Below, piece by piece: positions 52,150 through 62,429 of a stretch of DNA of 64,000 nucleotides. The stretch's first letter is position 1, and the number at the start of each line of letters is the position of its first letter. The notes below the pieces were generated by a model. That model was given only the letters and a program-made list of their open reading frames with translations, did no database searches and was not told the origin of the DNA. This stretch comes from Paenilisteria newyorkensis. Its GTDB lineage: Bacteria; Bacillota; Bacilli; Lactobacillales; Listeriaceae. The stretch spans positions 1 to 64,000 of the forward strand of contig NZ_JNFB01000010.1 of NCBI RefSeq assembly GCF_000766145.1. The letters are read 5' to 3'. Made by a program: the position numbers and the translations under genes.

Positions 52150-53334
52150 ATGGTTGCTAGCAATGAGGAAATAGCTGAGGCAGTTGGTGTTTTATTTGAA
52201 AACTATTGGATTGTTCGAGAACGGCAAAGGTATGAATATCATTTAATAAAAAGCAATGAGCGTGAATTGATAAGACATTTGATGGAGAACTATGGTTTAA
52301 AACTCATTGTACGTAGTCATTTTATCAAGTTAGAAAAAATTCCGATTCAAGCGAAAAGCTGGATGGGGATGGCGGATTTTAATACTTTGATGGAATATGC
52401 TCTCTTTTGTTGCGCTATGGCCTATACGGAGGAAAAAGGAGAAGGCGAGCCATTTCTGTTAAATGAGTTGGTAGAGGAGATTGAGCTTTTTTATCCTGAA
52501 AAAGAAGGGCTGGATTGGACTAATTATAGACATCGAAAAAGCTTGGTCAAAGTATTAAATAAAATGGTGGATTTGCAACTGATTGAAATAATAGAAGGAA
52601 ATACGAATACTTTTGCGGAATCGAAAGAGCAATATGAGGTACTTTATAGGATTAGTAAATACAGCAGATATTTTATTCGAACATACCCAGAGGATTTTCA
52701 AATTTATAATAGTGGTAGGGACTTTATTTCGAATGAAAGAAGAGAGAAGCTGGCGGATTATGAAAATAGAGTGAAAATTTTCCGAACCTTATTGATGGAG
52801 CCAGCTATTTTAAGAAATGCAGATAATGAATCCGAATTTTATTATTTACGAAATCAGGAGGAGAACATACGTCATTTTTTTGAAAAATTCACACCATTTT
52901 CTTTTGAATTAACAAAAAATGTGGCGATGTTGACTCTCCATGATCGAAAAGCACAATATGATACATTTCCGTCGCTAAAATCACTAGATGACTGCTTTCT
53001 TCAATTGGTAGACTACGTTCGAGGAGATGGGTTGGAGTATAATGCGTATGGAGAAATGATATTGACTTCAAATCAGTGGAAAACATTAGTTGGAGATCAT
53101 GCTGCTAGAAACAGAGGTGGATGGTCAAAAAAGGATCAGGAATTATCGTTGGATAAACTTGCGGCTGTGTTATTAGAAATCGGAAAAACGTGGGGAATGT
53201 TGCGTGAAAATAAGTTGGGGAATATAACTATTATGCCTAATTTTGCTAGAAATATAGGGCGTTATCCAGCAGGTTTTGACTCGTTGTATCCAGAGGCATA
53301 TAAAGAAAAGATGAAAACTCAAATTGATGACTAA
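52150..53334 (+). CDS. jetB: Wadjet protein JetB (DUF2398 / TIGR02678 type)
   Basis: 394 residues; its ATG follows the jetA stop with no gap. MukE-like winged-helix (KITE) protein that sits on the kleisin. VGVLFENYWIVRERQRYEYHLIKSNERELIRHL and later YRHRKSLVKVLNKMVDLQLIEI fit DUF2398. The C-terminal part has the WSKKDQELSLDKLAAVLLEIGKTWGM region. No catalytic motif is expected. Confidence 0.85.
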   Translation: MVASNEEIAEAVGVLFENYWIVRERQRYEYHLIKSNERELIRHLMENYGLKLIVRSHFIKLEKIPIQAKSWMGMADFNTLMEYALFCCAMAYTEEKGEGEPFLLNELVEEIELFYPEKEGLDWTNYRHRKSLVKVLNKMVDLQLIEIIEGNTNTFAESKEQYEVLYRISKYSRYFIRTYPEDFQIYNSGRDFISNERREKLADYENRVKIFRTLLMEPAILRNADNESEFYYLRNQEENIRHFFEKFTPFSFELTKNVAMLTLHDRKAQYDTFPSLKSLDDCFLQLVDYVRGDGLEYNAYGEMILTSNQWKTLVGDHAARNRGGWSKKDQELSLDKLAAVLLEIGKTWGMLRENKLGNITIMPNFARNIGRYPAGFDSLYPEAYKEKMKTQIDD

Positions 53335-53350
53335 CAACGGAGGTAATAGT

Positions 53351-56300
53351 ATGGCGATTAATGATTCGAAATGGGAAGTCAACCGAGTAGGCTTGATTAA
53401 TTTTTGGTATTATGATGAGGAATATTTTGAATTTGCTGATGGAAAGATGCTTTTAAGAGGATCAAATGGTTCGGGGAAATCTGTTACAATGCAGAGCCTG
53501 TTTCCTGTATTATTGGATGGGAAAACTATCGCTAATAGACTGGATTCATTTGGTAGTCGTGCCAGAAAAATGGAAGAGTATTTGCTAGGTGAGGAAAATG
53601 TTACGAAATTAAATGATCGGACAGGTTATTTATTTATTGAGTACAAGAAGAAGGACCATGATATCTACATGACGACAGGTATTGGTTTGAAGGCAAAGCG
53701 TGGAGGAGTCTTGACTAAATGGTATTTCGCTTTGATAGATAATCGCCGAATTGGGCATGATTTTAGTCTTTTTGACGAGGTGAGTGGGGATAAGCTACAG
53801 CCACTTTCTAAAAGGCAACTTATCAATCGAGTGGAGAGCGGCGGAGTTGTGCTAGACACACAAAGAGAATATCAAGAGCTGGTCAACCAAAGAATTTTTG
53901 GTTTTGCTACAATCAGTGATTTTGATAATTGTATAAATTTGCTTATTCAACTGAGAAGTCCAAAATTGTCAAAAGAGTTTAATCCTACTGTTATTTTCGG
54001 GATATTATCTAATTCATTGCCGACATTAAAAGAAGATGATTTACAAACGATTTCTAATACATTGGATCAGATTGATTCGAGTAGAATGAGATTAGAGCAG
54101 TTTGAACGGGAGAAACAGGCATTAGAAGGCTTAAATAGTGTATATACCGATTTTTATGATGAAAAATTGCGTATTATTGCAAAAAAATGGCTAGACAGTA
54201 TAGAGTATACTAAGATAAAGCGAATAGAGCTTGAGCAACATCAAGCCGAGCATTTAATTTTGAAAGAAAAACTACTGGATTTAGAGTCAGAAGATCATGA
54301 TTTGGATATGAACTTGGCCGTTTGGCGAGATGAAAATGAGGAATTGAGTCATCACAAGGATTTTCAGTTAGTTGCTCAGGGGCAAAAAACAAAGGAACAT
54401 TTAGAAAAACAGTCTGAGGTAGTGAAAAAGCTTCATAGCCAATTGAAAGCAAAGGAGAGTTACATCAAGGAAATTAAAGGCCGTTTGCAAGAACTGGAAG
54501 TGGAGCATGATAATCTGGAGAAAGAGAAGCATGATTATTTGGACGAGATGGTTGATCATGCCGAGTCTGGCGGATATGCTATCAAACACTTGCTACATTT
54601 AGATAGTAGTAAGCGGCAGGATGAGAAGTTGGTATTGAATTTTTGGAGTGCGGATATTAAGGCATATGTAAGCCATTTACAAGAAGGGATCGAGCGTTTA
54701 AAAGAAATTCATCGTGAGCAGATATATTATTCAAAATTAGATAGTGAGCTTGGTGAATACTTGGAAAACCGTGATTTGCATCAGAAAAATCAGCTTCATT
54801 GGCAACAGACTTACAGAGAAGAGCGTGAAAAACTAGCAACGAAATTGCATGAATGGAAAAATCAGTTGCCATTCTTTCTAGATGTAGATGTTTTTAAAGG
54901 CGTATTACGTGATTTAGAGGGACTATATGATGAAGTGACTATATTTGAATTTGCAATAGAGCCTTTGTACCGGGCTGTAAAATTAGAAATAGAAAGACTG
55001 GATAGATCGTTATTGCCACTTGAAGCTGAAATGAACAGTTTGGAAGTTGAGATAAAGCATCAAGAGTCAGAGCGACAAGCATGGCAGGAGCAACGCGAGC
55101 CTGAGCCACTAAGGAGCATTGCTAGTACTAAGTTTCGAGAACAGTTAGTTGCGAATGCCTCTCCATTTTATGATTGTGTGGATTTTAGGGAGGAGCTTTC
55201 GGAGGAGCAACGGAATAGAATAGAGGGCGCATTATTAGACAGTGGAATACTGGATGCATTAGTGACGGAGGATTTTTTAGCTTTGGAAGGAGATCGGCAA
55301 CTGATCCCTGTCCCGTTAACGCCTGATAAGAAGGCTTTAACAGAGTATTTAGTGGCGGATTGTGATGGGCTAAGTCGACATAGTGATTATATAACGCAGA
55401 TTTTACGTTCTATCGAGGTCTCGGATGATTGTAATAATGACGTAGGAACTTGGAGGATTAGTACGGAAGGTAATTATCAGATGAACTTACTACGAGGTGT
55501 AACGGCGAGTGATTACAAGGCGATGTATATTGGGAAGGCTAGTCGGGAGCGTTATCGAGCAGAGCAGATAAATAAGATTAATAACGAGTTAGATTTATTG
55601 AATGGGGAATATATGAATTTAAAAGAAAATAAAATGATATTAGTGAAGAAAGTGGAAGACGCAGAGCAAATGGTGAATAACTTACCAAGAGATGATGAGT
55701 TGAAAACCACGTATGAGGAGAGTAAGAAGGAAGGGAGAAACGTGCAGGAATGGAATGAGAAATTATCTAAAAAACAGGAAGAGATGAGAGAAAAAAAGAA
55801 ACATATGGATAGCTTAAAGTGGGGATTAACCCAATTTACAACGGAGGATGATCTTGAGTTGAATCTAGAGAGTTACGAGGGTGCGTACAAGGAGATGATA
55901 GATTATCAAGACGCTTTTTCTGACTGGAAGGATCGGTTGACAGGATTACAATATGTGATGGCAAAACAAAAAGATCAGCAACAGCAACTAAGCATTCAAA
56001 GCGAGGAAATGGATGAGAAGCAGCTGGAATCTGATGAGGCTCAGGATTCTCAGGATCTTTTAGAAAAACAGTATGATTCTATAATGGCACGACAAAAGTT
56101 GAGCAAGTTAGATGATATTAAAGCCCAGATTGGGCAAGTTAAGTTGAACATTCAAGAAGGTGAGAAGCGCAAAAAAATGATAAGTAGGAGCACGCTTGAG
56201 TCTCATGGACGTAAGGTTCAAGTTGAGTCTAAGATAGAACAGTTAGCTGGGAAACTGGATTTTGATGTTATATTTGAACAACTGTTAGCGAGTACTTTTA

Positions 56301-57478
56301 CTCAGGAGTTTAAGCGTTATCGGGTAGTGAATAATGAATTGGAGATGGAGGATGAGGCAAAAGGGATGATTCAGGGTTGGGAGTATAATGATAGCCATTT
56401 ATATCAATTTGAAAGGAAATTAGATAAAGTATTTTCTGTATCTGAAAGTAATCTTCTAGAGTATCGGCCATCCGTGAAGAGAGCTGTTATCTTGTCTGAA
56501 CCGGATTATTTGGAAACTTATACGGATGAGAGCGATATGTCTATGATTGAAAATTGGCGAACATTAAACCAACAAAAAATTCTGGAAGTGAACTCGGAAG
56601 GCGCTTGGATTCATCCGCAGTTGCTGATAGATCGTTTGAATTCTCAGATTGAACAGGCCAATTTGATACTGCGAGAGAGTGATGAGGAACTTTTTGAGCA
56701 GATTATTTTTCATTCTGTAGGCAAAATAATTAGACAGCTCATTCAAAAGGCGCAACGATGGGTGATACAGATGAACGCAATTTTAAAGGATCAGGATAAT
56801 TCGTCTGGACTAACGTTATCGATTAATTGGGTTCCGAATACTGGTGATAGTGATGATGAGCTATCGACGAAGGAATTAGTGCGACTGTTGAAGAAAGATA
56901 CTTCTATTTTAAAAGAGAGTGACACGGAGTTAATGAAAAGGCATTTCCAGGCAAAAATAGCACACGCGAAAAAAGAACAGAAAGAGGAAGATAGCGGGGA
57001 TAGCCTGTACCAGATTTTGCAACAAGTATTGGATTATCGGAAGTGGTTTCAATTTGAAATGAAGTATCACAGGGTGAATGAAGGAGTGTCTAAGCTAAAT
57101 AATAATGAGTTCAATAAATTTAGTGGCGGTGAGAAGGCTATTTGTATGTATCTCCCTCTTTTCACGGCGGTATATTCGAGATATGAGGATGCGAGCGCTA
57201 ATGCACCCTATATTATTTCGTTAGATGAGGCTTTTGCAGGGATTGATGAATTAAATATCGCGGAATTATTTAAGGCGACGGAACAATTGGGCTTCAACTA
57301 CATCATGAATTCGCAATCTTTACAAGGAGAATTTGCTACTGTTTCCAGTTTGAATACGTATGAGTTAATTCGACCAAGAAATGCCGCAGTGGTAGGGACA
57401 TTGCAGTATCATTGGGATGGATATACAAAGAAACTTATTTTGCCTAAAAATGGTGACGAGGAACTAGTGCATGAATAG
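53351..57478 (+). CDS. jetC: Wadjet SMC-like ATPase JetC (TIGR02680 type)
   Basis: 1375 residues from ATG 53351 (GGAGGT 6 nt before it). Walker A is GSNGSGKS (37-44). Two long coiled-coil arms flank a hinge-like region near residues 600-720. The ABC signature FSGGEKA starts at 1257. Walker B is ISLDEAFAGID with Asp1292 and Glu1293. This is the motor that extrudes DNA loops and senses small closed-circular DNA. All ATPase motifs are intact, so the system looks functional. It overlaps jetD by 8 nt. Confidence 0.93.
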   Translation: MAINDSKWEVNRVGLINFWYYDEEYFEFADGKMLLRGSNGSGKSVTMQSLFPVLLDGKTIANRLDSFGSRARKMEEYLLGEENVTKLNDRTGYLFIEYKKKDHDIYMTTGIGLKAKRGGVLTKWYFALIDNRRIGHDFSLFDEVSGDKLQPLSKRQLINRVESGGVVLDTQREYQELVNQRIFGFATISDFDNCINLLIQLRSPKLSKEFNPTVIFGILSNSLPTLKEDDLQTISNTLDQIDSSRMRLEQFEREKQALEGLNSVYTDFYDEKLRIIAKKWLDSIEYTKIKRIELEQHQAEHLILKEKLLDLESEDHDLDMNLAVWRDENEELSHHKDFQLVAQGQKTKEHLEKQSEVVKKLHSQLKAKESYIKEIKGRLQELEVEHDNLEKEKHDYLDEMVDHAESGGYAIKHLLHLDSSKRQDEKLVLNFWSADIKAYVSHLQEGIERLKEIHREQIYYSKLDSELGEYLENRDLHQKNQLHWQQTYREEREKLATKLHEWKNQLPFFLDVDVFKGVLRDLEGLYDEVTIFEFAIEPLYRAVKLEIERLDRSLLPLEAEMNSLEVEIKHQESERQAWQEQREPEPLRSIASTKFREQLVANASPFYDCVDFREELSEEQRNRIEGALLDSGILDALVTEDFLALEGDRQLIPVPLTPDKKALTEYLVADCDGLSRHSDYITQILRSIEVSDDCNNDVGTWRISTEGNYQMNLLRGVTASDYKAMYIGKASRERYRAEQINKINNELDLLNGEYMNLKENKMILVKKVEDAEQMVNNLPRDDELKTTYEESKKEGRNVQEWNEKLSKKQEEMREKKKHMDSLKWGLTQFTTEDDLELNLESYEGAYKEMIDYQDAFSDWKDRLTGLQYVMAKQKDQQQQLSIQSEEMDEKQLESDEAQDSQDLLEKQYDSIMARQKLSKLDDIKAQIGQVKLNIQEGEKRKKMISRSTLESHGRKVQVESKIEQLAGKLDFDVIFEQLLASTFTQEFKRYRVVNNELEMEDEAKGMIQGWEYNDSHLYQFERKLDKVFSVSESNLLEYRPSVKRAVILSEPDYLETYTDESDMSMIENWRTLNQQKILEVNSEGAWIHPQLLIDRLNSQIEQANLILRESDEELFEQIIFHSVGKIIRQLIQKAQRWVIQMNAILKDQDNSSGLTLSINWVPNTGDSDDELSTKELVRLLKKDTSILKESDTELMKRHFQAKIAHAKKEQKEEDSGDSLYQILQQVLDYRKWFQFEMKYHRVNEGVSKLNNNEFNKFSGGEKAICMYLPLFTAVYSRYEDASANAPYIISLDEAFAGIDELNIAELFKATEQLGFNYIMNSQSLQGEFATVSSLNTYELIRPRNAAVVGTLQYHWDGYTKKLILPKNGDEELVHE

Positions 57479-58754
57479 GAATGAGTTATATGAAGATGCT
57501 ATTCATTATTTTAATAATCGTGTAGCTTTAAAAATCTTTTTTGAGGAAATGGAGCGGAAATATAAATCTTATGGTCGCTTTCAAGGAAATGTTTCGAAAA
57601 AGGGATTTCATAATGTTGATGTGGAGCCGTTGTTGCAGTTTATGGGGATAGATCCTTGGGAATGGGATGAGGTGAAACATATTAAAATTGCTACTTTCAT
57701 TAAACATTATGAGAGTAGTAAGTTTGAGGAAATCCCTTTAAAGGATGTTGTGGAGGCAGTTTTAGGGCGGAGATTGGTGTCGAACAAAGAGAAGCAAGAG
57801 CGTGAAGAAGAGTTGTTGCAAATTTTTGTGAGTACGGTAGAGAATATTTCATCTGTCTATCTGGAAATCCCTTTAAAACCTTTTTATAAGTGGTATTTAA
57901 TAGATGGAATTGATTGTTTGAACGGTTTTTCTCAAGTTAAGGAAGCTTTGGGAAACATGCCAAAAGAATACACGAAACTCCCGGTATTCGCATATCAGCA
58001 GACAGGGAATCCGCACGCTTTTGATAGTACTACGTACAGAGGTCAGCTATTATTGGCGGTACTAGGAGTGTTATCATTAAATAAAGAACAGATTTATACG
58101 TCGCGAGTAGAGAGAGAAAATGAAATATATGCTGGATTTCACTTGATTAAAGATGATATTATGAATTTTGCAGCGATAAATGGTTTGGTTGCTTTTAAGA
58201 AGAGCGAACCAATGGCGATGTGGCGGAGTGCGTGCGAGAGTAATAGTCCGTGGAATGTTCCTGTGAGGCAACTAATCGAGATTACCACAATCAGGCCGAA
58301 TAAGGGGAAGAAAATTATACTGATAGAAAATTCAGGTGTTTTTTCAGTGTTACTAGATAAATTTCCAGATCTACCTATTATTTGCACAAATGGTCAATTT
58401 CGATATGCGATTTGGCTATTGTTAGATAGGTTAGTGAATCATGATGTTCAACTGTATTATTCGGGTGATTTCGATCCTGAGGGTATTGAGATGGCATCCA
58501 AATTAAAAAGTCGATACCAAGATAAGGTCTTTTTTTTAGCGATGGATGCAGTAGCTTATTTGGAGAGCAAACCAAGTGTGCCACTGGATGGAGACCGTTG
58601 TAAGAAATTGCGAAACGTTATTGTTGTGAATGAATTAAATGATGTTAAAGAGAAGATATTAGAGCTCGAATTGGCAGGCTATCAAGAGGGAATAATTGAG
58701 CGTATAGCTACAGAAATTAGGCAGAAATTTTATAATGATAAGGGGTTATTATGA
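57471..58754 (+). CDS. jetD: Wadjet nuclease subunit JetD (Toprim, DUF2399 / TIGR02679 type)
   Basis: 427 residues, overlapping jetC by 8 nt. The C-terminal Toprim fold has the first acidic residue in LIENSGVFSVL and the DxD pair Asp333 and Asp335 in SGDFDPEGIEMA. The N-terminal half is the arm that binds the SMC complex. It cleaves plasmid DNA once JetABC has reeled it in. All catalytic acids seem present. Confidence 0.9.
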   Translation: MNRNELYEDAIHYFNNRVALKIFFEEMERKYKSYGRFQGNVSKKGFHNVDVEPLLQFMGIDPWEWDEVKHIKIATFIKHYESSKFEEIPLKDVVEAVLGRRLVSNKEKQEREEELLQIFVSTVENISSVYLEIPLKPFYKWYLIDGIDCLNGFSQVKEALGNMPKEYTKLPVFAYQQTGNPHAFDSTTYRGQLLLAVLGVLSLNKEQIYTSRVERENEIYAGFHLIKDDIMNFAAINGLVAFKKSEPMAMWRSACESNSPWNVPVRQLIEITTIRPNKGKKIILIENSGVFSVLLDKFPDLPIICTNGQFRYAIWLLLDRLVNHDVQLYYSGDFDPEGIEMASKLKSRYQDKVFFLAMDAVAYLESKPSVPLDGDRCKKLRNVIVVNELNDVKEKILELELAGYQEGIIERIATEIRQKFYNDKGLL

Positions 58755-58755
58755 C

Positions 58756-59832
58756 ATGGTAACAAATAGATTATTAAAGGATTCATTCAAAAAAACGACG
58801 TACAAACTTTCGCAACATGGGCCGCGTAATGCTAGTGTTTTGAAAGAGGCTTTTGAATCGGTTGATGCGGATTTGGAAAGTGATATTTACGGGGAAGGTG
58901 CAGTTATCGAGAATTTTCAGGACAAAATCGCGGCGTTTTTAGGGAAGGAGACGGCTGTGTTTTTCCCAAGTGGGACGATGGCGCAGCAAGCTGCATTGCG
59001 GATTTGGGCGGACGAGAAGGGGAACAATAAAATCGCGTATCATCCGCTTTCTCATCTCGAAATTCATGAGCAGGATGCCTTGAGGGAGTTGCAATCGATG
59101 GAGCCGTTATTGCTCGGGAAGGCGGACCGTGTGCCGACGCTGGATGATATTCGCAATTTAAATGAGCCGGTTTCGTGTATTTTACTTGAGTTGCCGCAAC
59201 GTGAAATTGGTGGGCAGCTGCCAACGTTTTCGGAGTTGGAGGAGATTTCGGCGTATTGTCGCAGCAATGGGATTAGGCTTCACCTTGATGGCGCGCGGTT
59301 GTGGGAAGTCACGCCGTATTATCAGAAGTCGGAAAAAGAGATTTGTGCGCTGTTTGATAGTGTTTATGTTTCTTTTTACAAAGGACTTGGCGGTATCGCG
59401 GGTGCTATTTTGGCTGGCGATGCGGATTTCACAAAAGAGTCGAAGGTCTGGAAACGCCGTTATGGCGGTGATTTGATTAGTCTGTATCCGTATATTGTGT
59501 CGGCGGATTATTATTTCGATAAACGAATTGGCAAAATGGGGCAGTATTATGAGGCGGCGAAGGATTTGGCGCGTCGATTTAATGCGTGTGATGGTGTGCG
59601 TACGGTGCCGGAAGTCCCTGTTTCCAATATGTTTCATGTGTATTTTGAGAAATCGGCAGAAGCCATCGAACCAATTTTAGCAAAAATTCATGCGGAGACA
59701 AATGTTGGGTGTTCTGGATACTTGCAGGCGAAACCGGTTGATGCGTGTGGGTTTGAGCTGTCGATTGGGGATGCAGTGGCGGAAATTCCTGCTGAAAAAC
59801 TGGATCAAGTCTTTGAATTGTTACAAAAATAG
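58756..59832 (+). CDS. L-allo/low-specificity threonine aldolase
   Basis: PLP enzyme that splits L-threonine or L-allo-threonine into glycine and acetaldehyde. 358 residues from ATG 58756 (AAGGGG before it). FFPSGTMAQQAALRIW, HLDGARLWE and SFYKGLGGIAGA with the PLP Lys209 are all intact. It starts 2 nt after the jetD stop with no terminator between, so Wadjet transcripts run into it. A threonine aldolase lies in a comparable chromosomal region in L. monocytogenes, so this is probably the old host gene and Wadjet the newcomer. Confidence 0.92.
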   Translation: MVTNRLLKDSFKKTTYKLSQHGPRNASVLKEAFESVDADLESDIYGEGAVIENFQDKIAAFLGKETAVFFPSGTMAQQAALRIWADEKGNNKIAYHPLSHLEIHEQDALRELQSMEPLLLGKADRVPTLDDIRNLNEPVSCILLELPQREIGGQLPTFSELEEISAYCRSNGIRLHLDGARLWEVTPYYQKSEKEICALFDSVYVSFYKGLGGIAGAILAGDADFTKESKVWKRRYGGDLISLYPYIVSADYYFDKRIGKMGQYYEAAKDLARRFNACDGVRTVPEVPVSNMFHVYFEKSAEAIEPILAKIHAETNVGCSGYLQAKPVDACGFELSIGDAVAEIPAEKLDQVFELLQK

Positions 59833-59844
59833 TTAAATAAGTGG

Positions 59845-59882
59845 AGACGGGTCAATGCTGCGAAATCAGTATTGGCTCTATT
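59845..59882 (+). terminator. Terminator after threonine aldolase
   Basis: GGTCAATGCTG pairs with CAGTATTGGCTC with G-U pairs around an 8-nt loop, then TATTTT. Confidence 0.6.
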
Positions 59883-59998
59883 TTCATGGAGAAATTTTGC
59901 GAGATATTAATAAAACGCTTTATTTATCGTAATATTTGTATTATAATTGTAATATAAGAAATGAATAAGAAACAAATCTATTGAAAAAGGAGAACAAG

Positions 59999-61678
59999 AT
60001 GAAAAACAAAAAAATTATCCCGTTGTTTTGTGTCGTAGTAGCAGTCATCATAATCATCATTATCTGTATATTCCCAATGTCCGCAAAAGGTCCGCAAGCT
60101 ATGGTGTTACCAACGACGAGCCAGCAATCGATGCCAATCCAAAAAACACCGATAACCACGGTAGATTACAATTTAGGCAAAGGATTCTTAAAAACACCAG
60201 GAAAAGTGGATATGCCCTATATGAAGCAAGGCGTACTCTCAATCCCAACAGGAAAAGGTGGTCCATATCCGCTCGTTGTTATCATTCATGGACGCCACGG
60301 CATCCGAGATTATGAGCATATATCAGAAGCTGAAAAGTATTACAAGGGCTTTACTTACTTGACCCAGTCACTAGCAAAAGAGAAATATGCAGTCATTAGC
60401 ATTGATGTGAACCCTGAGCAATACGAGGTTTATAAAGAATCAATCGAGGATGGCGCTATTGATTATGGTAATTCTAAAAATTATGAGCGTTTAATCAGCA
60501 TCTACAAAGCGCATCTTAGCGGATTAGCCAAGGCCGTGAAAAGAGAAACTTCGAATTTTAAAGTAGATTTGAAAAATAAGATTAATCTTAATGACGTGAC
60601 ACTTATCGGTCATTCGCGTGGTGGACAAGGCATTGATTTTCTTGCTACAAGTTTGAAAAAAGAAGGGAATAAATCGATTAAGGGCATGATTTCGCTGGCA
60701 CCATCGAAGAATCTGCCAAATGCGCCGTATACGGATGTTCCTCATGGTTTTATTATTCCAGAGTACGATTTTGACGTGGATACGTTGGAGGGGCAAATTT
60801 CTTTTGATGAATTAAAGGTGAAAAAGGGCCGCAAGTCATGGGCGAATGATGTTTTTTTAAGAGGCGCGAATCATTATTACTTTAGCAGAAAATTGGATTT
60901 GGGTTTCACGCCGAATGTGCCTAGTGACAACGTTTTGGATAAAAATACAATCAATAGAAAACAGCACGAAACTTTTCTTACAAATTACGCGGCTGAGTTT
61001 CTAGGTATTATTCACGGTAAGCAGAAGCCAAAAGCGAATTTTAACGCGAATGGTGTGGCTCCTCAAAAAATGTACGGATTGAAAGTAATGAGCTCCATGT
61101 ATACCCCGAAAACAAAGCAAATATTCACGGCGGATAAGAAGATTCAGGTGAAAACATCGGACATGAAGAGTAAATATGTCGTGGAATCTGTTGATAAGAA
61201 GCGAAATACAGCGGGTTATTTTAAACATCCGATTGAGACAGAGTTCAATTTGAATGGGCCGAATTTGAATTTGCTCAATATGCAGTGGACGAATAAAAAA
61301 GGAAAAGCAACGTTACCAATGGCTACAAAGGACTTTTCTAAATTCAGAACAGTGCGTTTGCTGATAGCGCAAGATAGTACCAATAAAATAAATCGTGGAA
61401 AGGATCAGGCGTTTACTCTTGTTTTCACCGATAAAAAAGGAAAGCAAGCAAGAATTATTCTGAGCAACAATACACCGGCGCTTAGTTATTTATATGGGGT
61501 TGAAGAAACGTCATATACAACAGAGCCGTTTTGGTTAGGATACACGCCACTGATGGATGTGAGAATTCCGCTCGCTTTGCTAACAAATGTGAATAAGAGT
61601 GAGATTCAAAGTATTGGTTTTGAATTCAATCAGACGAATGCAGGCTCGATTATGCTACGGGAAATGGTGTTGCAATAG
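59999..61678 (+). CDS. Extracellular alpha/beta hydrolase with membrane anchor
   Basis: About 559 residues from ATG 59999 (AAAGGAGAA before it). One N-terminal hydrophobic helix (IIPLFCVVVAVIIIIIICIF) acts as signal or anchor. The hydrolase core has VVIIHGRHGIRDYEH (oxyanion) and the nucleophile elbow LIGHSRGGQGIDF with Ser in GHSRGG; an acid and GANHYYF with a candidate His follow. A C-terminal beta domain (from about 370) has no clear family. Probably a secreted esterase or lipase-like enzyme; substrate unknown. It precedes a two-component system by 79 bp. Confidence 0.8.
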   Translation: MKNKKIIPLFCVVVAVIIIIIICIFPMSAKGPQAMVLPTTSQQSMPIQKTPITTVDYNLGKGFLKTPGKVDMPYMKQGVLSIPTGKGGPYPLVVIIHGRHGIRDYEHISEAEKYYKGFTYLTQSLAKEKYAVISIDVNPEQYEVYKESIEDGAIDYGNSKNYERLISIYKAHLSGLAKAVKRETSNFKVDLKNKINLNDVTLIGHSRGGQGIDFLATSLKKEGNKSIKGMISLAPSKNLPNAPYTDVPHGFIIPEYDFDVDTLEGQISFDELKVKKGRKSWANDVFLRGANHYYFSRKLDLGFTPNVPSDNVLDKNTINRKQHETFLTNYAAEFLGIIHGKQKPKANFNANGVAPQKMYGLKVMSSMYTPKTKQIFTADKKIQVKTSDMKSKYVVESVDKKRNTAGYFKHPIETEFNLNGPNLNLLNMQWTNKKGKATLPMATKDFSKFRTVRLLIAQDSTNKINRGKDQAFTLVFTDKKGKQARIILSNNTPALSYLYGVEETSYTTEPFWLGYTPLMDVRIPLALLTNVNKSEIQSIGFEFNQTNAGSIMLREMVLQ

Positions 61679-61721
61679 GGAAATTTTTTCTAATAGAAAC
61701 AATTTATCAACATTTTAGGTG

Positions 61722-61727
61722 TATAAT
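61722..61727 (+). promoter_or_regulatory. -10 of the two-component operon
   Basis: TATAAT preceded by TG; a start here leaves the TTG at 61758 as the first usable codon. Confidence 0.55.
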
Positions 61728-61757
61728 ATAATCAAAATGGTGAGGGAGTTGCGGATT

Positions 61758-62429
61758 TTGATTAATATATTAGTGGTGGAGGACGATGCGAAATTGAATC
61801 ATATTACGTGCGCGTATTTGGCTAGCAATGGTTATGCGGCGAAAGGGTGCGCGGGGCCACAAGAGGCGTATGATTTAATGTATAGCAATCGATATAGTTT
61901 AATTATTTCGGATATTATGATGCCAAAAATAGATGGGTTCGAATTCGCGGAGACGGTGAGGACGCTGGATAAGGATATTCCGATTTTATTCATGTCGGCG
62001 AGGGATGATTTGGCGGCGAAACAGCGCGGTTTTCGGATTGGTATCGATGATTATATGGTGAAGCCGATTGATCTTGATGAACTGGTTTTGCGGGTGACGG
62101 CGTTGCTTCGAAGGGCGAATATTGCGACGGAGCAAAAATTGGTGGTCGGTAGTTTGACAATGGACGCGGCGGCAGTGAGCGCAACGGTTAGCGATGTTGA
62201 TGTGCCGGTGACGGTTCGCGAATTTAATGTGCTCTACAAATTGCTGTCTTATCCGAATCAGGCTTTTTCGCGGGCGCAGTTGATGGATGAATTCTGGGGA
62301 ATCGAGAGCCAGACGAGCCTGCGCGCGGTGGATATTTACATCACAAAAATCCGCACGAAGTTCTCAGATTGCACCGATTTTAAAATTGTCACCGTGCATG
62401 GCATCGGGTATAAGGCGGTGTTGGCATGA
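61758..62429 (+). CDS. OmpR-family response regulator
   Basis: 223-224 residues. Receiver domain: VVEDDAKL near the N-terminus, phosphoacceptor Asp52 in IISDIMMPKIDG, FMSARDD with the switch Ser/Thr, and YMVKP with the conserved Lys. The C-terminal winged helix (from about 125) has TVREFNVLYKLLSYP and RAVDIYITKIRTKF. TTG 61758 is chosen because GTGAGGGAG (61740-61748) fits it, and ATG 61737 lies at the expected transcript start. It overlaps the kinase gene by 4 nt. Confidence 0.9.
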   Translation: MINILVVEDDAKLNHITCAYLASNGYAAKGCAGPQEAYDLMYSNRYSLIISDIMMPKIDGFEFAETVRTLDKDIPILFMSARDDLAAKQRGFRIGIDDYMVKPIDLDELVLRVTALLRRANIATEQKLVVGSLTMDAAAVSATVSDVDVPVTVREFNVLYKLLSYPNQAFSRAQLMDEFWGIESQTSLRAVDIYITKIRTKFSDCTDFKIVTVHGIGYKAVLA

